NCBI GenBank assembly: GCA_905221605.1
Contig: CAJNDS010002492.1
Location: 1-64,000 of the forward strand
DNA from: Symbiodinium natans
Lineage: Eukaryota; Sar; Dinophyceae; Suessiales; Symbiodiniaceae
Direction of reading: 5' to 3'
Length of the DNA stretch: 64,000 bases
Position numbers and translations under genes: made by a program. Under the pieces are notes generated by a model. The model was not told where the DNA came from, searched no databases, and saw only the letters and a list, made by a program, of their open reading frames with translations. Positions 51,584 through 60,328 of the stretch are shown in pieces (positions within the stretch are counted from its first letter, which is position 1; each line of letters opens with the position of its first letter).

Positions 51584-52279
51584 ATGGCTTCAGGCTCCCC
51601 TTCTACCGGCTTCGGCTTGTTCTTCAAGGCGTGGAAGCTCTACGTCCAAAATCGTCAGGAGCGCGAGACCGACGCCATCCTCAAGCTCCAAGCCGAGAAC
51701 CAAGCCCTCAGGGTAGCCATGCACAACATCGTTGAGGGTGGCTTTCAATCGGATGTGGTCTTCGGCGTCACCGCGGACATGATTGAGGAGCTGTACTACA
51801 GAGACTTCCACAGAATTCCTCCCACGCCCTCCTTCTTCACGAAGGCTGACGTAAAGGTGGTGAAGAAGGCTCTCATGTATGACGAGTTCGTGGAGCACGT
51901 CATCATTGAAGATTTCACCGCCTACTGCTTGAAGCGAGTTCATTCGGCTCTTGGCTTTCCGATTCAAGTTCTGTGGTGGCGCGAAAGCACCAAAGAGCTT
52001 TTGGCTCTCCAGCTCAATTTCGCGATTGACGAAGACCGCGAGTTTTTGGATTTGAATCTTAGTCAGCTTGAAGAGCAAGTTTGGGATGAGTGGGATGACA
52101 TGCTGACTGAGGATGGCTTAGACTTAGACTCAAAGATGCTGTTCCGCACCTTCCCGCAAGGGTACATCGGCAACTACACCGGTCCTCGTAACATTTCCCG
52201 TTACGAAGTGTTTGATGAGGACACTAATTTACAGTCTAGGGCTGAATTCCGTGCTTGTTTTGAAATGTTTTTCAGGTAG
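51584..52279 (+). CDS. Unknown protein, 231 residues, intronless
   Basis: The ATG at 51,584 is the first in frame. The protein has an amphipathic N-terminus with a predicted coiled coil at about 22-48 (RQERETDAILKLQAENQALR), then a mixed acidic/aromatic globular part ending RAEFRACFEMFFR. No signal peptide or membrane helix is seen. I do not recognise a family. The upstream leader relicts and spacer link it to the two genes before it. Confidence 0.65.
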   Translation: MASGSPSTGFGLFFKAWKLYVQNRQERETDAILKLQAENQALRVAMHNIVEGGFQSDVVFGVTADMIEELYYRDFHRIPPTPSFFTKADVKVVKKALMYDEFVEHVIIEDFTAYCLKRVHSALGFPIQVLWWRESTKELLALQLNFAIDEDREFLDLNLSQLEEQVWDEWDDMLTEDGLDLDSKMLFRTFPQGYIGNYTGPRNISRYEVFDEDTNLQSRAEFRACFEMFFR

Positions 52280-53044
52280 GGGGCTTCTGTAGCTCCCACA
52301 ATTCGCGACTGTATGAGTGCAGGTTTTGATGGTTGTCCCATGTTCCTTTGTAGCACAGAGAGCTCAGAGAGCTTCGTCGGACGAGGCTTCTTTGATGCCA
52401 AGCAGTACAGTGCAAATGCGAACATTGTGGATGCTGTTTAAATCCTTGCAGTTCCAACAAACGTTATGTCTCAACAACGACCGAGGCATCAGAAACTCAA
52501 GCCCAGAGTGGTGAAAAATCTTTGCACCCGCTATTCTGCAACCCTACCCCCAACCCTCCTAAGAATAAATCCTAAACCGCGCGTAACAGGTGAACGACTT
52601 CCAGGCGGACTTTGACCTCGGTGACTTCGTGAAGGTTCGTCCCTTTTAGGGTTTTTAGGTTTAGGGTTGTTAGGGGTTTCGCCTTTGAAGGCTTCTTCGG
52701 GAAAAGGATTGGCTCTGAGAGCCAAACAACCATCTCAGAACTGGAGCGCTGTGTCTTGCAGACTTTTAGGTTAGGGTTGTAGGGTTGTTAGGGGGCTTTA
52801 GGGTTCGCGCTCACAGAGTGAGCACGAGCACTTCGTGTTCTACAACCCCTAAACCCTTAAGCCCTAAGCCCTAAACCCTAAACTGGATTTGTTCCCTCTT
52901 CGGGAAAAGGATTGGCTCTGAAGAGCTGAGCGAACAACCATCACAGAACTGGAGCGCTGGGCATTCCAACTACTTAGGGTTATAGGGCTTTAGTTTTTGG
53001 GTTGTAGGGTTTATTGGCTACCGCCTTTCCGCTGACCCAACAAG
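52280..53044 (+). other. Gene-poor end of the host sequence with one small exon
   Basis: A 15-codon exon-like segment at 52,590-52,634 (VNDFQADFDLGDFVK) lies between CAG and GTTCGT. A block of about 65 bp (GGGAAAAGGATTGGCTCTGA through AACTGGAGCGCTG) occurs at 52,699-52,752 and again at 52,908-52,962. Heptamers are degenerate and end at about 52,885. Confidence 0.55.
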
Positions 53045-53110
53045 AGAAAACAAGTAAAAATAAAACATAAAAAATAAAAAATAAAAATAAAAAATAAACA
53101 TAAAAATGAT

Positions 53111-53140
53111 TAATACAATATTTTAAATATTATTGTATTA
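53111..53140. terminator. Perfect hairpin at the integrase stop codon
   Basis: TAATACAATA and TATTGTATTA flank a 10-base loop. The integrase stop (TAA, minus) lies inside the right arm. Similar AT hairpins sit at other viral gene ends, so this is likely a 3'-end signal. Confidence 0.5.
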
Positions 53141-54049
53141 AACTTTTAACAACTCGTGCCTTAAGTATGCCCTTTCGTTCCCCTCTACATAAAAATACTG
53201 TTGCCCCAGTTTCTTATCAATTTTTTCTATGGTGTAGCGGTTTTGTGTGAAATTGCCGACTCTCTCTTTTTCATTGGGTTTTCGTTTCCTCAGTATTTTA
53301 ACAGTGTCTCCAACATCCAGTTCAGGATAGATGCGATTCTTTTTAGCGTTCATGGACAACTTCAGTTTAACATTTAGCTCATTCTTCTTCTTACGGGCTT
53401 CTATGGGTTCCAAACCATGGGAGGAGTGTTTCATAGCATTGTTGTATGTTAATAAAATCTCATGTAAATAGTCACCCCATTGAATGTTTTGTTTACCCTT
53501 TTTCTCATCATTTTCAACCCTCTTGTAAAGCATATCCTTAAGTGTTCTTATCGCCCTTTCGGCGAATGCTGGGTGTCCTCTTGTTCTGTGTAGTTCTATA
53601 TTTTCATCCTTCAAGTAGTCTATAACACTTTGATTATTAAAGCTCCCTTCGTCGTCTATATAAATTAGTCGGGGCTTCCCATCCATCTTTTTTATGTTCT
53701 CCATAACACCTGCTAATATGTCCGGTGGCTGTTTGGATGAAATCGGCACCGCGTTCATATACTTACTAAACACATCTATGCATATCATCCCTACCCTAAA
53801 TTTTTGATTAGGTATATCATTAATAAAAAACAGATCAATTTGAAACTCATAATAGGCATTGGGAGCTACAAAGGAGTTTTGTCCTGTTGGCTTTCGCTTT
53901 TGCTCCACGTTTTTCCTAAAAAACTCGTTAACATCTTCCGCTGTTATACTCTTATCTTTCTTTCTTGCTTCTTGAAGCGTCCTAGCTTTACTGCCAAACC
54001 CCCCGCGGTCAAAATAAGTATCGTTAATAATATCTTGTTTAGAACTCAT
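53138..54049 (-). CDS. Retroviral-type (rve) integrase, 303 residues
   Basis: It probably catalyses insertion of the viral DNA into the host genome. Start MSSKQD at 54,049; the longer frame upstream is a run of Ile/Met. The catalytic triad is visible: D72 (FQIDLFF), D133 (YIDDEGSF) and E164 (HPAFAERAIRTL). D-E spacing is 30 residues, slightly shorter than the usual 35. An N-terminal helical part precedes and a basic SH3/chromo-like C-terminal part (DVGDTVKILRKRKPNEKERV) follows. It resembles Polinton and Ty3-type integrases. It lies last in a minus-strand pair, 44 bases after the replicase. The frame is intact. Confidence 0.88.
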   Translation of the reverse strand: MSSKQDIINDTYFDRGGFGSKARTLQEARKKDKSITAEDVNEFFRKNVEQKRKPTGQNSFVAPNAYYEFQIDLFFINDIPNQKFRVGMICIDVFSKYMNAVPISSKQPPDILAGVMENIKKMDGKPRLIYIDDEGSFNNQSVIDYLKDENIELHRTRGHPAFAERAIRTLKDMLYKRVENDEKKGKQNIQWGDYLHEILLTYNNAMKHSSHGLEPIEARKKKNELNVKLKLSMNAKKNRIYPELDVGDTVKILRKRKPNEKERVGNFTQNRYTIEKIDKKLGQQYFYVEGNERAYLRHELLKV

Positions 54050-54093
54050 TATAATAAACAAGATATTATTAATAATCATTTTTATTATCATAA

Positions 54094-57000
54094 TCATTTA
54101 GCACTGCAGTTACAGTAATGACAGTATGCTATACAATTATCTTTAACATGCGCTGTTTGATTATTTAGACGCTGGGCTGTTAGATTACTCACCACCTCCC
54201 CGCATTTAATATCAAACTCAAACCCGCAACCACACTTGTTACATCTGCTGTTCATCCTATCAAACAGCCATTTCACATCAATATAATCGGCATCTTCTAT
54301 AGTCCTACCTGCCTTCAGGTCTTGTATCTTATAGCGCTTAACCTTGTTATCTAAGTATCGCATCAACGTAGTCTCGTTTAGTTCATCATCTCTCTCGGAT
54401 GCTTTATAGAACATAACCTTATTAATATCGGTAGCGCGTGTGATGCTCGTATACAGCCACTCTCTCGTTATTAAGTGTTGCTTCTGCCACTCGTGTATCG
54501 TTATGGATTTATCAACCGAGTTACCTTGTGACGAATGACAGGTGGCACAGTACGCATATCTAAAATGCTCATCTAATGTAGATATACTGGTGTTATATAA
54601 CTGATTGGTTTTTATGTTCTGTAGCACAACCCCTTCGGCTCCGATGCTCTTAATCTGATACTTAAAGTTGACATTGAAGGTCGTCCCCCCTTCCTTCTTA
54701 TACTTTCTGCATATCATGTGCTCACCCACTTCATACTTCAGCTTCTTGCCGAGGTTCTTTCGTATCGTGTTTGATACATACAAGCACCGTTTATTCGTAT
54801 ATGCTATGTTGTGCTCGGATGCCATCATATCGTCAGTTGTTTTAAAGTGTTTCTCCACAATCTGCTCAATGGGCAGTTTGTGTTTCCAGATATCATCATA
54901 TATATGCTTAAGTTTTATTTTGTCGCTCCTCTTCTTAAGTCGCTTTGATATTTTAAGATAAATCCGGTATTTAAATATTTGGTTAATGCATTCGTTCAGG
55001 TATGTCTCGTGGTCTCGTGTGTTGGTTATATCCTTTATTGGTGGCAGTTGTTTCCCGTCGGAGGTGGCTATTATGATTTTATCCTTGGCGTGTTTCTTAA
55101 CGAACTCCCTTATCTTATTTAATACATACATCCCTCCCATACCCACCTCGTCAAACACTATGCAGTTATACTTACTATGGTCAAACGCTTCCATTTTATC
55201 TCCCTTCTCCATAGGTATGGCGAAGAACTTGTTATTAGTTGTGGCATCGGTTTGGGTGTTTTGTAGCAGTTGGTTGGTTGGACACACAAACAGCACGTTA
55301 TAACCCAAATTCCTCATATACTCTCCTATGTAGCTCTTACCCGAACCAGCGTATTTAGCTTTTATGATTACTGGGTTCTGTTCCACTATTTGCCGACATA
55401 TCGCCTGAGTATCCCATTCATCCTCTACCATTACCCTTTCGTTCTCGTAGGTAGGTATTTCCACGAGCTCGTTGGGTTTCATTTCGTAATCGTCGGTTGG
55501 GGCTACAAACAGCTTTCCTTTCTCAACTCTCCAGCCCCCGATGTCCTTTGAGAAGTTAAGTAGTTTCTTAGCCTTTTTTAGGTCGGCGGTCTTGATCAGA
55601 AAGGCGTCGGTCTTAACATAATTGACCTGAACCCCTGCCTCTACCAACTTGTAGTAGTCCTCATACATCCTGAAGTTATGCATCTGTAGAAGCAGTTCCT
55701 TAATGTATTTAAATCCGTTTGTTAGATTGGCTGTGTCGCTTACAGTTAACGTGTAGTATTTTGCCTCGGTTTCCTTCTCTACTGTTTCAAACCCTTCATC
55801 ATCATCATCATCATCATCCTCTATCTCCTCATAATGTCCGCTGATTTTGTTAATCCTTCCTCCGTGTATGGTTTGATGATATAAAGCCTCGCTTAAGGTG
55901 TCAAACACGAGGCTTTTCTGTGCCTTGTTCGTCCCCTTCTCTAGTAGTCCTATGTTTACGTTAGCTATCAGTTTTTTGACTTTATTGTCTTCCATCTCTG
56001 TGTGTGATATGGTGGTATCCCACAGTTTCTCGGTGATGCTTTTATAATTGACCTTGTGAGTGTGTGAGGGGCATTTGTAGTACAAAATCTCGCATTTTCC
56101 GCGAAAGTGCTTTAAAAACATACCGTAGATTAACAGATAGGGCTTGTTAAAGAACATCTTAGCCTCCTCCACAGCCCTCACGAGATAAAGAGTCAAATCA
56201 TTAAAATCATGTTTATCGTAAGGCTTCCAGATATCAAACTCGCAGAACACGGGCACCTCAACAATCTGGTTATAAGCCCAAGTGTAAGCCTTTCTCCTGT
56301 CAATCTCTACACAATGCTCACGAAATAGATAGTAGGTTTTTATATCAGTCTCTAGGTCCCTATTATAATGAATCTGTGGTATTCTGCCACACGGTGCTAT
56401 CGTGTGGCACTGCTTAAAGATCTCCATATCGGATTCATTATAATAGGATTTATGCAGTGGGTTAAACAGCGCCTGATTGAAATCATACATCGCCCTTGAC
56501 ATGTTATTATAAGTCTGTTCGGCTTCTACTGTTATGCTTCCGTCCATTGAGTCCTTAATCAGGTTCTGTGTCTTTACTTTATACGATATGGTTTTATACT
56601 GCTTCTTTGATACTCTCACTTTAAACCTGAAATTAAGCTCCGAAACCACCCCGGCAGTAAATTTAATATATGGTTCGTATCCCGCCTGTTTGCTTTGATA
56701 GTATAACTCTGCCAGGTTGTTTCTTCTGTATATCATCGTGTATTCATCGTGTTCGGTGTGCTTGTTGATATCGTCCATGCTGTCTATCATCCTGCACTCA
56801 ACCGGTGCATCGCGCTCGTTTATGTGGTAGTCGCTTGATGCCTTAACGTTTATGTCGTGCTCTCGCTCTACTGCCATCAACCCCCTCAGCTTTTTAAGAT
56901 CTGTATTTATAGTATAAATATGGTCGTTCTTCACTAGAGCATAGAAGGTTTTATAATTATGGTCTCGTTTAGGCGGGTCGTATGAAAAAATTAGGTTCTC

Positions 57001-57978
57001 CATATAGTCATATATCCGAGCAGTTATGCGATACTCTCTAAACACCTTGGACATATCCTCTATAGATGCTCCCACGTTTTTGAATTCATCCTCTGTGGTT
57101 CCTATCAGGTTAAGCACCGTCTCTCTGGTCATCTGTTGCTTTCTCTTCTCTCCCATGAGGCTGTCCTTGTAGAAATCAGTCAGGGTATTTATCCAGCACT
57201 CGTGTTTAACATAGTGCTTGACCCTTATGGCTTCGGCGAAGGTTTCGTATTCGGGGTCCAGTTCTGTTTCTATGAACCTGTGATATATACCTATGTTATC
57301 GGAGTTGCGCAGTTTCCTCTTTTTGGGGTCGTACTTCTCACCATCACCATCTACCACAGTTGCACTGTAAATCTTTAGGGCGTCAAACCCATATGATAAA
57401 AACATCTCTATAATTCCATCTATGTCTTTGTCTTGCCTTAAGATGCTCACCATCTTAAAGAATTTAGCGCTGTCATCTTTTTTTATAATCTTTTTCCTAA
57501 CCTCCTCCTCTATGTCCTTGGTCGTCTTTACATTAGCCACTACAGGCTCTGTTTTGAAAGGATATAGGGGTTTGCCACTACTGTCTCTAAATGACGGTTT
57601 CATTTTGTTCTTCTTTTCGTCCCCGTAGGTAAAGAACATAACCTCAAGCGAGTATGTCCTTTGGGCTGTTCGTTTGCGCCTTTCGGTGTTCTCCTTCTTA
57701 CTGGCTTCCATTCTTTCCCCTAGTGGCTTTTTTGACTCGTGGCTCTCCATCAGCTTCTCATAGTTTGCCCTCGCCCGTTCCTTGTCCTTCTGGGTGGTAG
57801 CCGTTACCAGCTCGTTTATCATCTTAGACGCGGTGCTGACCTGCGCTATCTTACGGTCCTCGTAGAGTTCTATTACATCTCTGACCTTTTGCTTGGTCGT
57901 CGGCGTTAATCTGTTTCTGTTAGCCCTCAGTGTTCCCTCTAATGCTTTTATGTTTCTTTGGATAGATTTGCGTGTCAT
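54094..57978 (-). CDS. Replicase: PolB-like region, SF1 helicase and C-terminal zinc cluster, 1294 residues
   Basis: It probably replicates the viral genome. The helicase is clear: Walker A (YAGSGKSYIGEY, about residue 880), Walker B (CIVFDEVGMGG, about 943), motif V-like HSSQGNSVDKS (about 1150) and motif VI TSITRATD (about 1179), as in PIF1/RecD-type SF1 enzymes. The polymerase part is weaker. EIDRRKAYTWAY (about 558) resembles PolB motif A, KLIANVNIG (about 673) motif B, and YVKTDAFLI (about 789) motif C with KTD in place of DTD. An acidic run (EIEDDDDDDDEGF) lies between B and C. The C-terminus has CNKCGCGF...CHYCNC, a zinc-cluster pattern. Residues 1-250 are helical and basic, with no visible exonuclease motif. 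The frame is unbroken across 3.9 kb. Confidence 0.78.
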   Translation of the reverse strand: MTRKSIQRNIKALEGTLRANRNRLTPTTKQKVRDVIELYEDRKIAQVSTASKMINELVTATTQKDKERARANYEKLMESHESKKPLGERMEASKKENTERRKRTAQRTYSLEVMFFTYGDEKKNKMKPSFRDSSGKPLYPFKTEPVVANVKTTKDIEEEVRKKIIKKDDSAKFFKMVSILRQDKDIDGIIEMFLSYGFDALKIYSATVVDGDGEKYDPKKRKLRNSDNIGIYHRFIETELDPEYETFAEAIRVKHYVKHECWINTLTDFYKDSLMGEKRKQQMTRETVLNLIGTTEDEFKNVGASIEDMSKVFREYRITARIYDYMENLIFSYDPPKRDHNYKTFYALVKNDHIYTINTDLKKLRGLMAVEREHDINVKASSDYHINERDAPVECRMIDSMDDINKHTEHDEYTMIYRRNNLAELYYQSKQAGYEPYIKFTAGVVSELNFRFKVRVSKKQYKTISYKVKTQNLIKDSMDGSITVEAEQTYNNMSRAMYDFNQALFNPLHKSYYNESDMEIFKQCHTIAPCGRIPQIHYNRDLETDIKTYYLFREHCVEIDRRKAYTWAYNQIVEVPVFCEFDIWKPYDKHDFNDLTLYLVRAVEEAKMFFNKPYLLIYGMFLKHFRGKCEILYYKCPSHTHKVNYKSITEKLWDTTISHTEMEDNKVKKLIANVNIGLLEKGTNKAQKSLVFDTLSEALYHQTIHGGRINKISGHYEEIEDDDDDDDEGFETVEKETEAKYYTLTVSDTANLTNGFKYIKELLLQMHNFRMYEDYYKLVEAGVQVNYVKTDAFLIKTADLKKAKKLLNFSKDIGGWRVEKGKLFVAPTDDYEMKPNELVEIPTYENERVMVEDEWDTQAICRQIVEQNPVIIKAKYAGSGKSYIGEYMRNLGYNVLFVCPTNQLLQNTQTDATTNNKFFAIPMEKGDKMEAFDHSKYNCIVFDEVGMGGMYVLNKIREFVKKHAKDKIIIATSDGKQLPPIKDITNTRDHETYLNECINQIFKYRIYLKISKRLKKRSDKIKLKHIYDDIWKHKLPIEQIVEKHFKTTDDMMASEHNIAYTNKRCLYVSNTIRKNLGKKLKYEVGEHMICRKYKKEGGTTFNVNFKYQIKSIGAEGVVLQNIKTNQLYNTSISTLDEHFRYAYCATCHSSQGNSVDKSITIHEWQKQHLITREWLYTSITRATDINKVMFYKASERDDELNETTLMRYLDNKVKRYKIQDLKAGRTIEDADYIDVKWLFDRMNSRCNKCGCGFEFDIKCGEVVSNLTAQRLNNQTAHVKDNCIAYCHYCNCSAK

Positions 57979-58127
57979 ACAGTAAGCTAGATTATAATTA
58001 TATAGTTGTCATTTCTTTAAGACGTTTCTTCCTTGAATGGTTGCTTATACTTTCATTTTAGGTATTTTCCCTTTCTGCGTTTAAGGTATTTAAAGGAATA
58101 AACATATATATACTATTATTGAAAATA
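57979..58127. promoter_or_regulatory. Divergent promoter region between replicase and small ORF
   Basis: About 150 bp between two divergent ATGs. CATATATATACTATTATT precedes the plus gene, similar to TATTATATATACTT before the capsid gene. The replicase side has ATTATAATTATATAG. These are TATA-like by eye only. Confidence 0.4.
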
Positions 58128-58406
58128 ATGGTAAAAATATCCAAATATCACGATATAACAAAGGATTTAAACCCTGATGACTACACAATGGACGAAATCA
58201 ATAAAAATCTGGCGATATACAACAGGTTGTATTACTTGAAGATGAAACAACGGGAGGGGTGGATAGAAGACAAGAGAGCAAAAATAAGAAGGGCATACCG
58301 TCAAAAGGCAATAGCGCAAATGATAAAAGACGACAATATAAATGTTAATGAGCTTTCCAGTCCTTATGAACTTTTGAATGCACTGACGAGAAACCCAAGT
58401 AAATAA
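58128..58406 (+). CDS. Small basic helical protein, 92 residues, unknown
   Basis: Start MVKISKYHD at the ATG 58,128. It is Lys/Arg-rich and helical (NLAIYNRLYYLKMKQREG, KRAKIRRAYRQKAIAQM). It is transcribed away from the replicase and converges on the next gene, from which it is separated by a perfect hairpin. A DNA-binding or early regulatory role is possible but nothing specific is seen. Confidence 0.65.
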   Translation: MVKISKYHDITKDLNPDDYTMDEINKNLAIYNRLYYLKMKQREGWIEDKRAKIRRAYRQKAIAQMIKDDNINVNELSSPYELLNALTRNPSK

Positions 58407-58443
58407 TAATAATATGTTTTTATTAAAAATATTATTATTATTT
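58401..58443. terminator. Perfect 15-bp hairpin between convergent genes
   Basis: AAATAATAATAATAT and ATATTATTATTATTT flank a 13-base loop, overlapping the stop of the plus gene. It could serve as a bidirectional 3'-end signal. Confidence 0.6.
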
Positions 58444-58462
58444 GTTTCCTTTTTAATATTTA

Positions 58463-59299
58463 TTATGAGCCTACGGACTGAACACTTGTTCGCCTTGAAC
58501 TGGTTCTGCTTCTTATGTATTCTATGGTTTCCTGTGAGCGCCTTGAACTTACAACACTTTGCGGGGGACTTGGTTCATCAACATATTCTATCGTACGATT
58601 ACTTGGAACTGAACTTTGCACTGATACAGGTGGAGAGGAATGAATGTGTTCACTTAAGGCTTCCTCTTCAATAGGTAATAATGCACTTCTGTTTGAACTT
58701 CTGCGAGAACTTGATGATGATGAAGGCTCATAAGATTTTTTAACATTCATTGGCAAACTATCATCGCTCTCTTCAGTTTGTTGTTTCTCTACAGGCGGTT
58801 CACTCTCCTCTTCTTGTTCTATTTGTTGCCTTCTACTTCTCATGTCGCGAATGCCTCGCGAGGCTTCTGCCGAAGCGTCCTCTCTTTCCTCTGCGAATTC
58901 ATCTTCTCCAAACATGGCATCGTAAACTCTACGCATTACTGATTTTTTCTGTGGTTGTTCGCGTTCTCGTTCAGTTTCCTTTTCTTTCTCAATACTTTTT
59001 ATACTTGATACGCTTTCGTCTGTTTGAGTCTGTTTTACTTCTTCTTCTATTGTTTTCATGCTTTCACTTTCTGTTATGCTTGGTGTTTCGTTGAACACAT
59101 CCGTTTGTGTTCCTTTATCTGGGTTCTCATTCATTAATATTGTTTTCTTATCGTATTTACCTAAATCAAAGTCATCAAAATCAACATCATCTAATAATAA
59201 ACCTTGTTGTGTTCTTTTCTGCTTCTCTGGTAGTATTCTTAATCTGTGTGTTCTCACTTCCCTTGCAATTTCTTCGTATGTGGGGCGCAATCTTAACAT
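58463..59299 (-). CDS. Viral protein with N-terminal LRLRPTYEE motif, 278 residues, unknown
   Basis: Starts MLRLRPTYEEIAREV, a motif shared with the neighbouring gene at 59,407. The rest is low in hydrophobics: acidic and Ser/Gln/Glu-rich with Arg-Ser patches (RRSSNRSAL, RRSQETIEYIRSRTSSRR) and a central RRVYDAMFGEDEF. It is probably largely disordered. Position next to capsid genes suggests a virion or assembly role. It contains one copy of the GCCTCGCGAGGC palindrome (EASRGIRD) also used in the zinc-finger gene. Confidence 0.7.
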   Translation of the reverse strand: MLRLRPTYEEIAREVRTHRLRILPEKQKRTQQGLLLDDVDFDDFDLGKYDKKTILMNENPDKGTQTDVFNETPSITESESMKTIEEEVKQTQTDESVSSIKSIEKEKETEREREQPQKKSVMRRVYDAMFGEDEFAEEREDASAEASRGIRDMRSRRQQIEQEEESEPPVEKQQTEESDDSLPMNVKKSYEPSSSSSSRRSSNRSALLPIEEEALSEHIHSSPPVSVQSSVPSNRTIEYVDEPSPPQSVVSSRRSQETIEYIRSRTSSRRTSVQSVGS

Positions 59300-59406
59300 T
59301 TTATATTAATATATTATACTGGTAAAAATGATTTTGCTATTGCTGTTGCTCCTGCCTTTGCTAATGTTTCTACTCCTGCTTTTGCTCCCGCTACTGCTAT
59401 GTCTCT

Positions 59407-60318
59407 TCAAGGTGTTGATGATGATGCTGGTTGTGAAGGAACCAATTCTCCTGTTCCACTTGATGATGCCGATTGTTCTACCCTCTTGGATTTTACACGT
59501 CTTCGCTCTCTTTTAAACAGTCGTTTTTTACGATGTAATTTAGCGCTGTCAAATTCGGCATTCCATTCGTCTAATTCTTTGTGACCCTCTATGATTGATA
59601 TTAGGTATTGCTTCTTTTTCTGGTCTGTTGGTATTTTATTTAATAAATCCACCATTTCGTCTGTTAATAAGTCTCTAACAAACAACTGAAACATTAGTCC
59701 TCTATAAGTAACGCTATCATCATTGAAGACCTTTTCAGGGTCAAAACCGTGCGTGTATGCTACCTTTTGTTCTAATGCTGTTACTTCTTCTGCGCTCTCA
59801 TCATCATTTTCTTCTGGAGTATCCATTGAATGAACTTCAACACCTGCTGGTAATGACTGATGATGAACATCGTCTAAGTCTTCCTTAACATCTTCTACGT
59901 GCCTTCTTTGTTCTGCTAGATCCTTCACTCTTCTCAATGCATCGTCTAAATTCCGAATGTGGTCTGGATACCCCTCGTCTTCACTTTCATATGCTTCTGC
60001 CGGTGTATCGTATCCACTTGTTGTTGCACTTGTTTGAATTCCTGCTACAGCAGTTGATACGCCATTCATAACACCGTGATGATTCAACTGTGCTCTTCGT
60101 AAATCATTCTTGACTTTGTCCTCTTCCTGCTTCTTCAATCCTAAAAAGTCAATGTTATCAAACTGACTTCCGAACTGATTGTTTCTAAATAATGTTGCTC
60201 TCCTATCTATCATTTTATCTAACGGTGGTCTGTTTTCGTCACCTTGGCTTTCAATCATACCTACCATTTCATCATAGGTTGGCCTAAGTCTTAACTCTGC
60301 TTTTAATGTTTTAATCAT
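59407..60318 (-). CDS. Viral protein with N-terminal LRLRPTYDE motif, 303 residues, unknown
   Basis: Starts MIKTLKAELRLRPTYDEM, paralogous at its N-terminus to the gene downstream. The middle is acidic and coiled (RNLDDALRRVKDLAEQRRH). A helical globular part (YRGLMFQLFVRDLLTDEMVD) is followed by basic residues (LHRKKRLFKRERRRVKSKR), then a Ser-rich tail ending at TGA (59,407-59,409). The frame stays open for 30 further codons to TAA (59,314-59,316), giving an Ala-rich amphipathic tail if the TGA is read through. The function is unknown; a structural or DNA-associated virion role is plausible. Confidence 0.7.
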   Translation of the reverse strand: MIKTLKAELRLRPTYDEMVGMIESQGDENRPPLDKMIDRRATLFRNNQFGSQFDNIDFLGLKKQEEDKVKNDLRRAQLNHHGVMNGVSTAVAGIQTSATTSGYDTPAEAYESEDEGYPDHIRNLDDALRRVKDLAEQRRHVEDVKEDLDDVHHQSLPAGVEVHSMDTPEENDDESAEEVTALEQKVAYTHGFDPEKVFNDDSVTYRGLMFQLFVRDLLTDEMVDLLNKIPTDQKKKQYLISIIEGHKELDEWNAEFDSAKLHRKKRLFKRERRRVKSKRVEQSASSSGTGELVPSQPASSSTP

Positions 60319-60328
60319 ATAATATATA

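Larger units (their letters stand above)
966..52885. repeat. Interspersed telomere-like heptamers (TTTAGGG/CCCTAAA), window-wide
   Basis: Arrays of 2 to about 29 units occur every few hundred bases, in either orientation, from 0.97 to 52.9 kb and stop where the viral element starts. Unit variants include TTAGGGG, TTTAGGGG, TTTTAGGG, TTTGGGG and CCCTGAA. TTTAGGG is the telomere repeat of dinoflagellates, plants and several algae. The arrays are flanked by unique sequence on both sides and change orientation, so they are interstitial and not a chromosome end. Where exons can be phased, the arrays lie inside introns. Confidence 0.97.

Noticed and set aside
54668..55551. Plus-strand membrane-protein-like frames inside the replicase
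   Set aside because: They lie wholly antisense to the conserved helicase motifs and have no independent support.
58414..59516. Leu/Phe-rich plus-strand frames in the viral part
   Set aside because: Antisense shadows of acidic or Ser-rich minus-strand genes.
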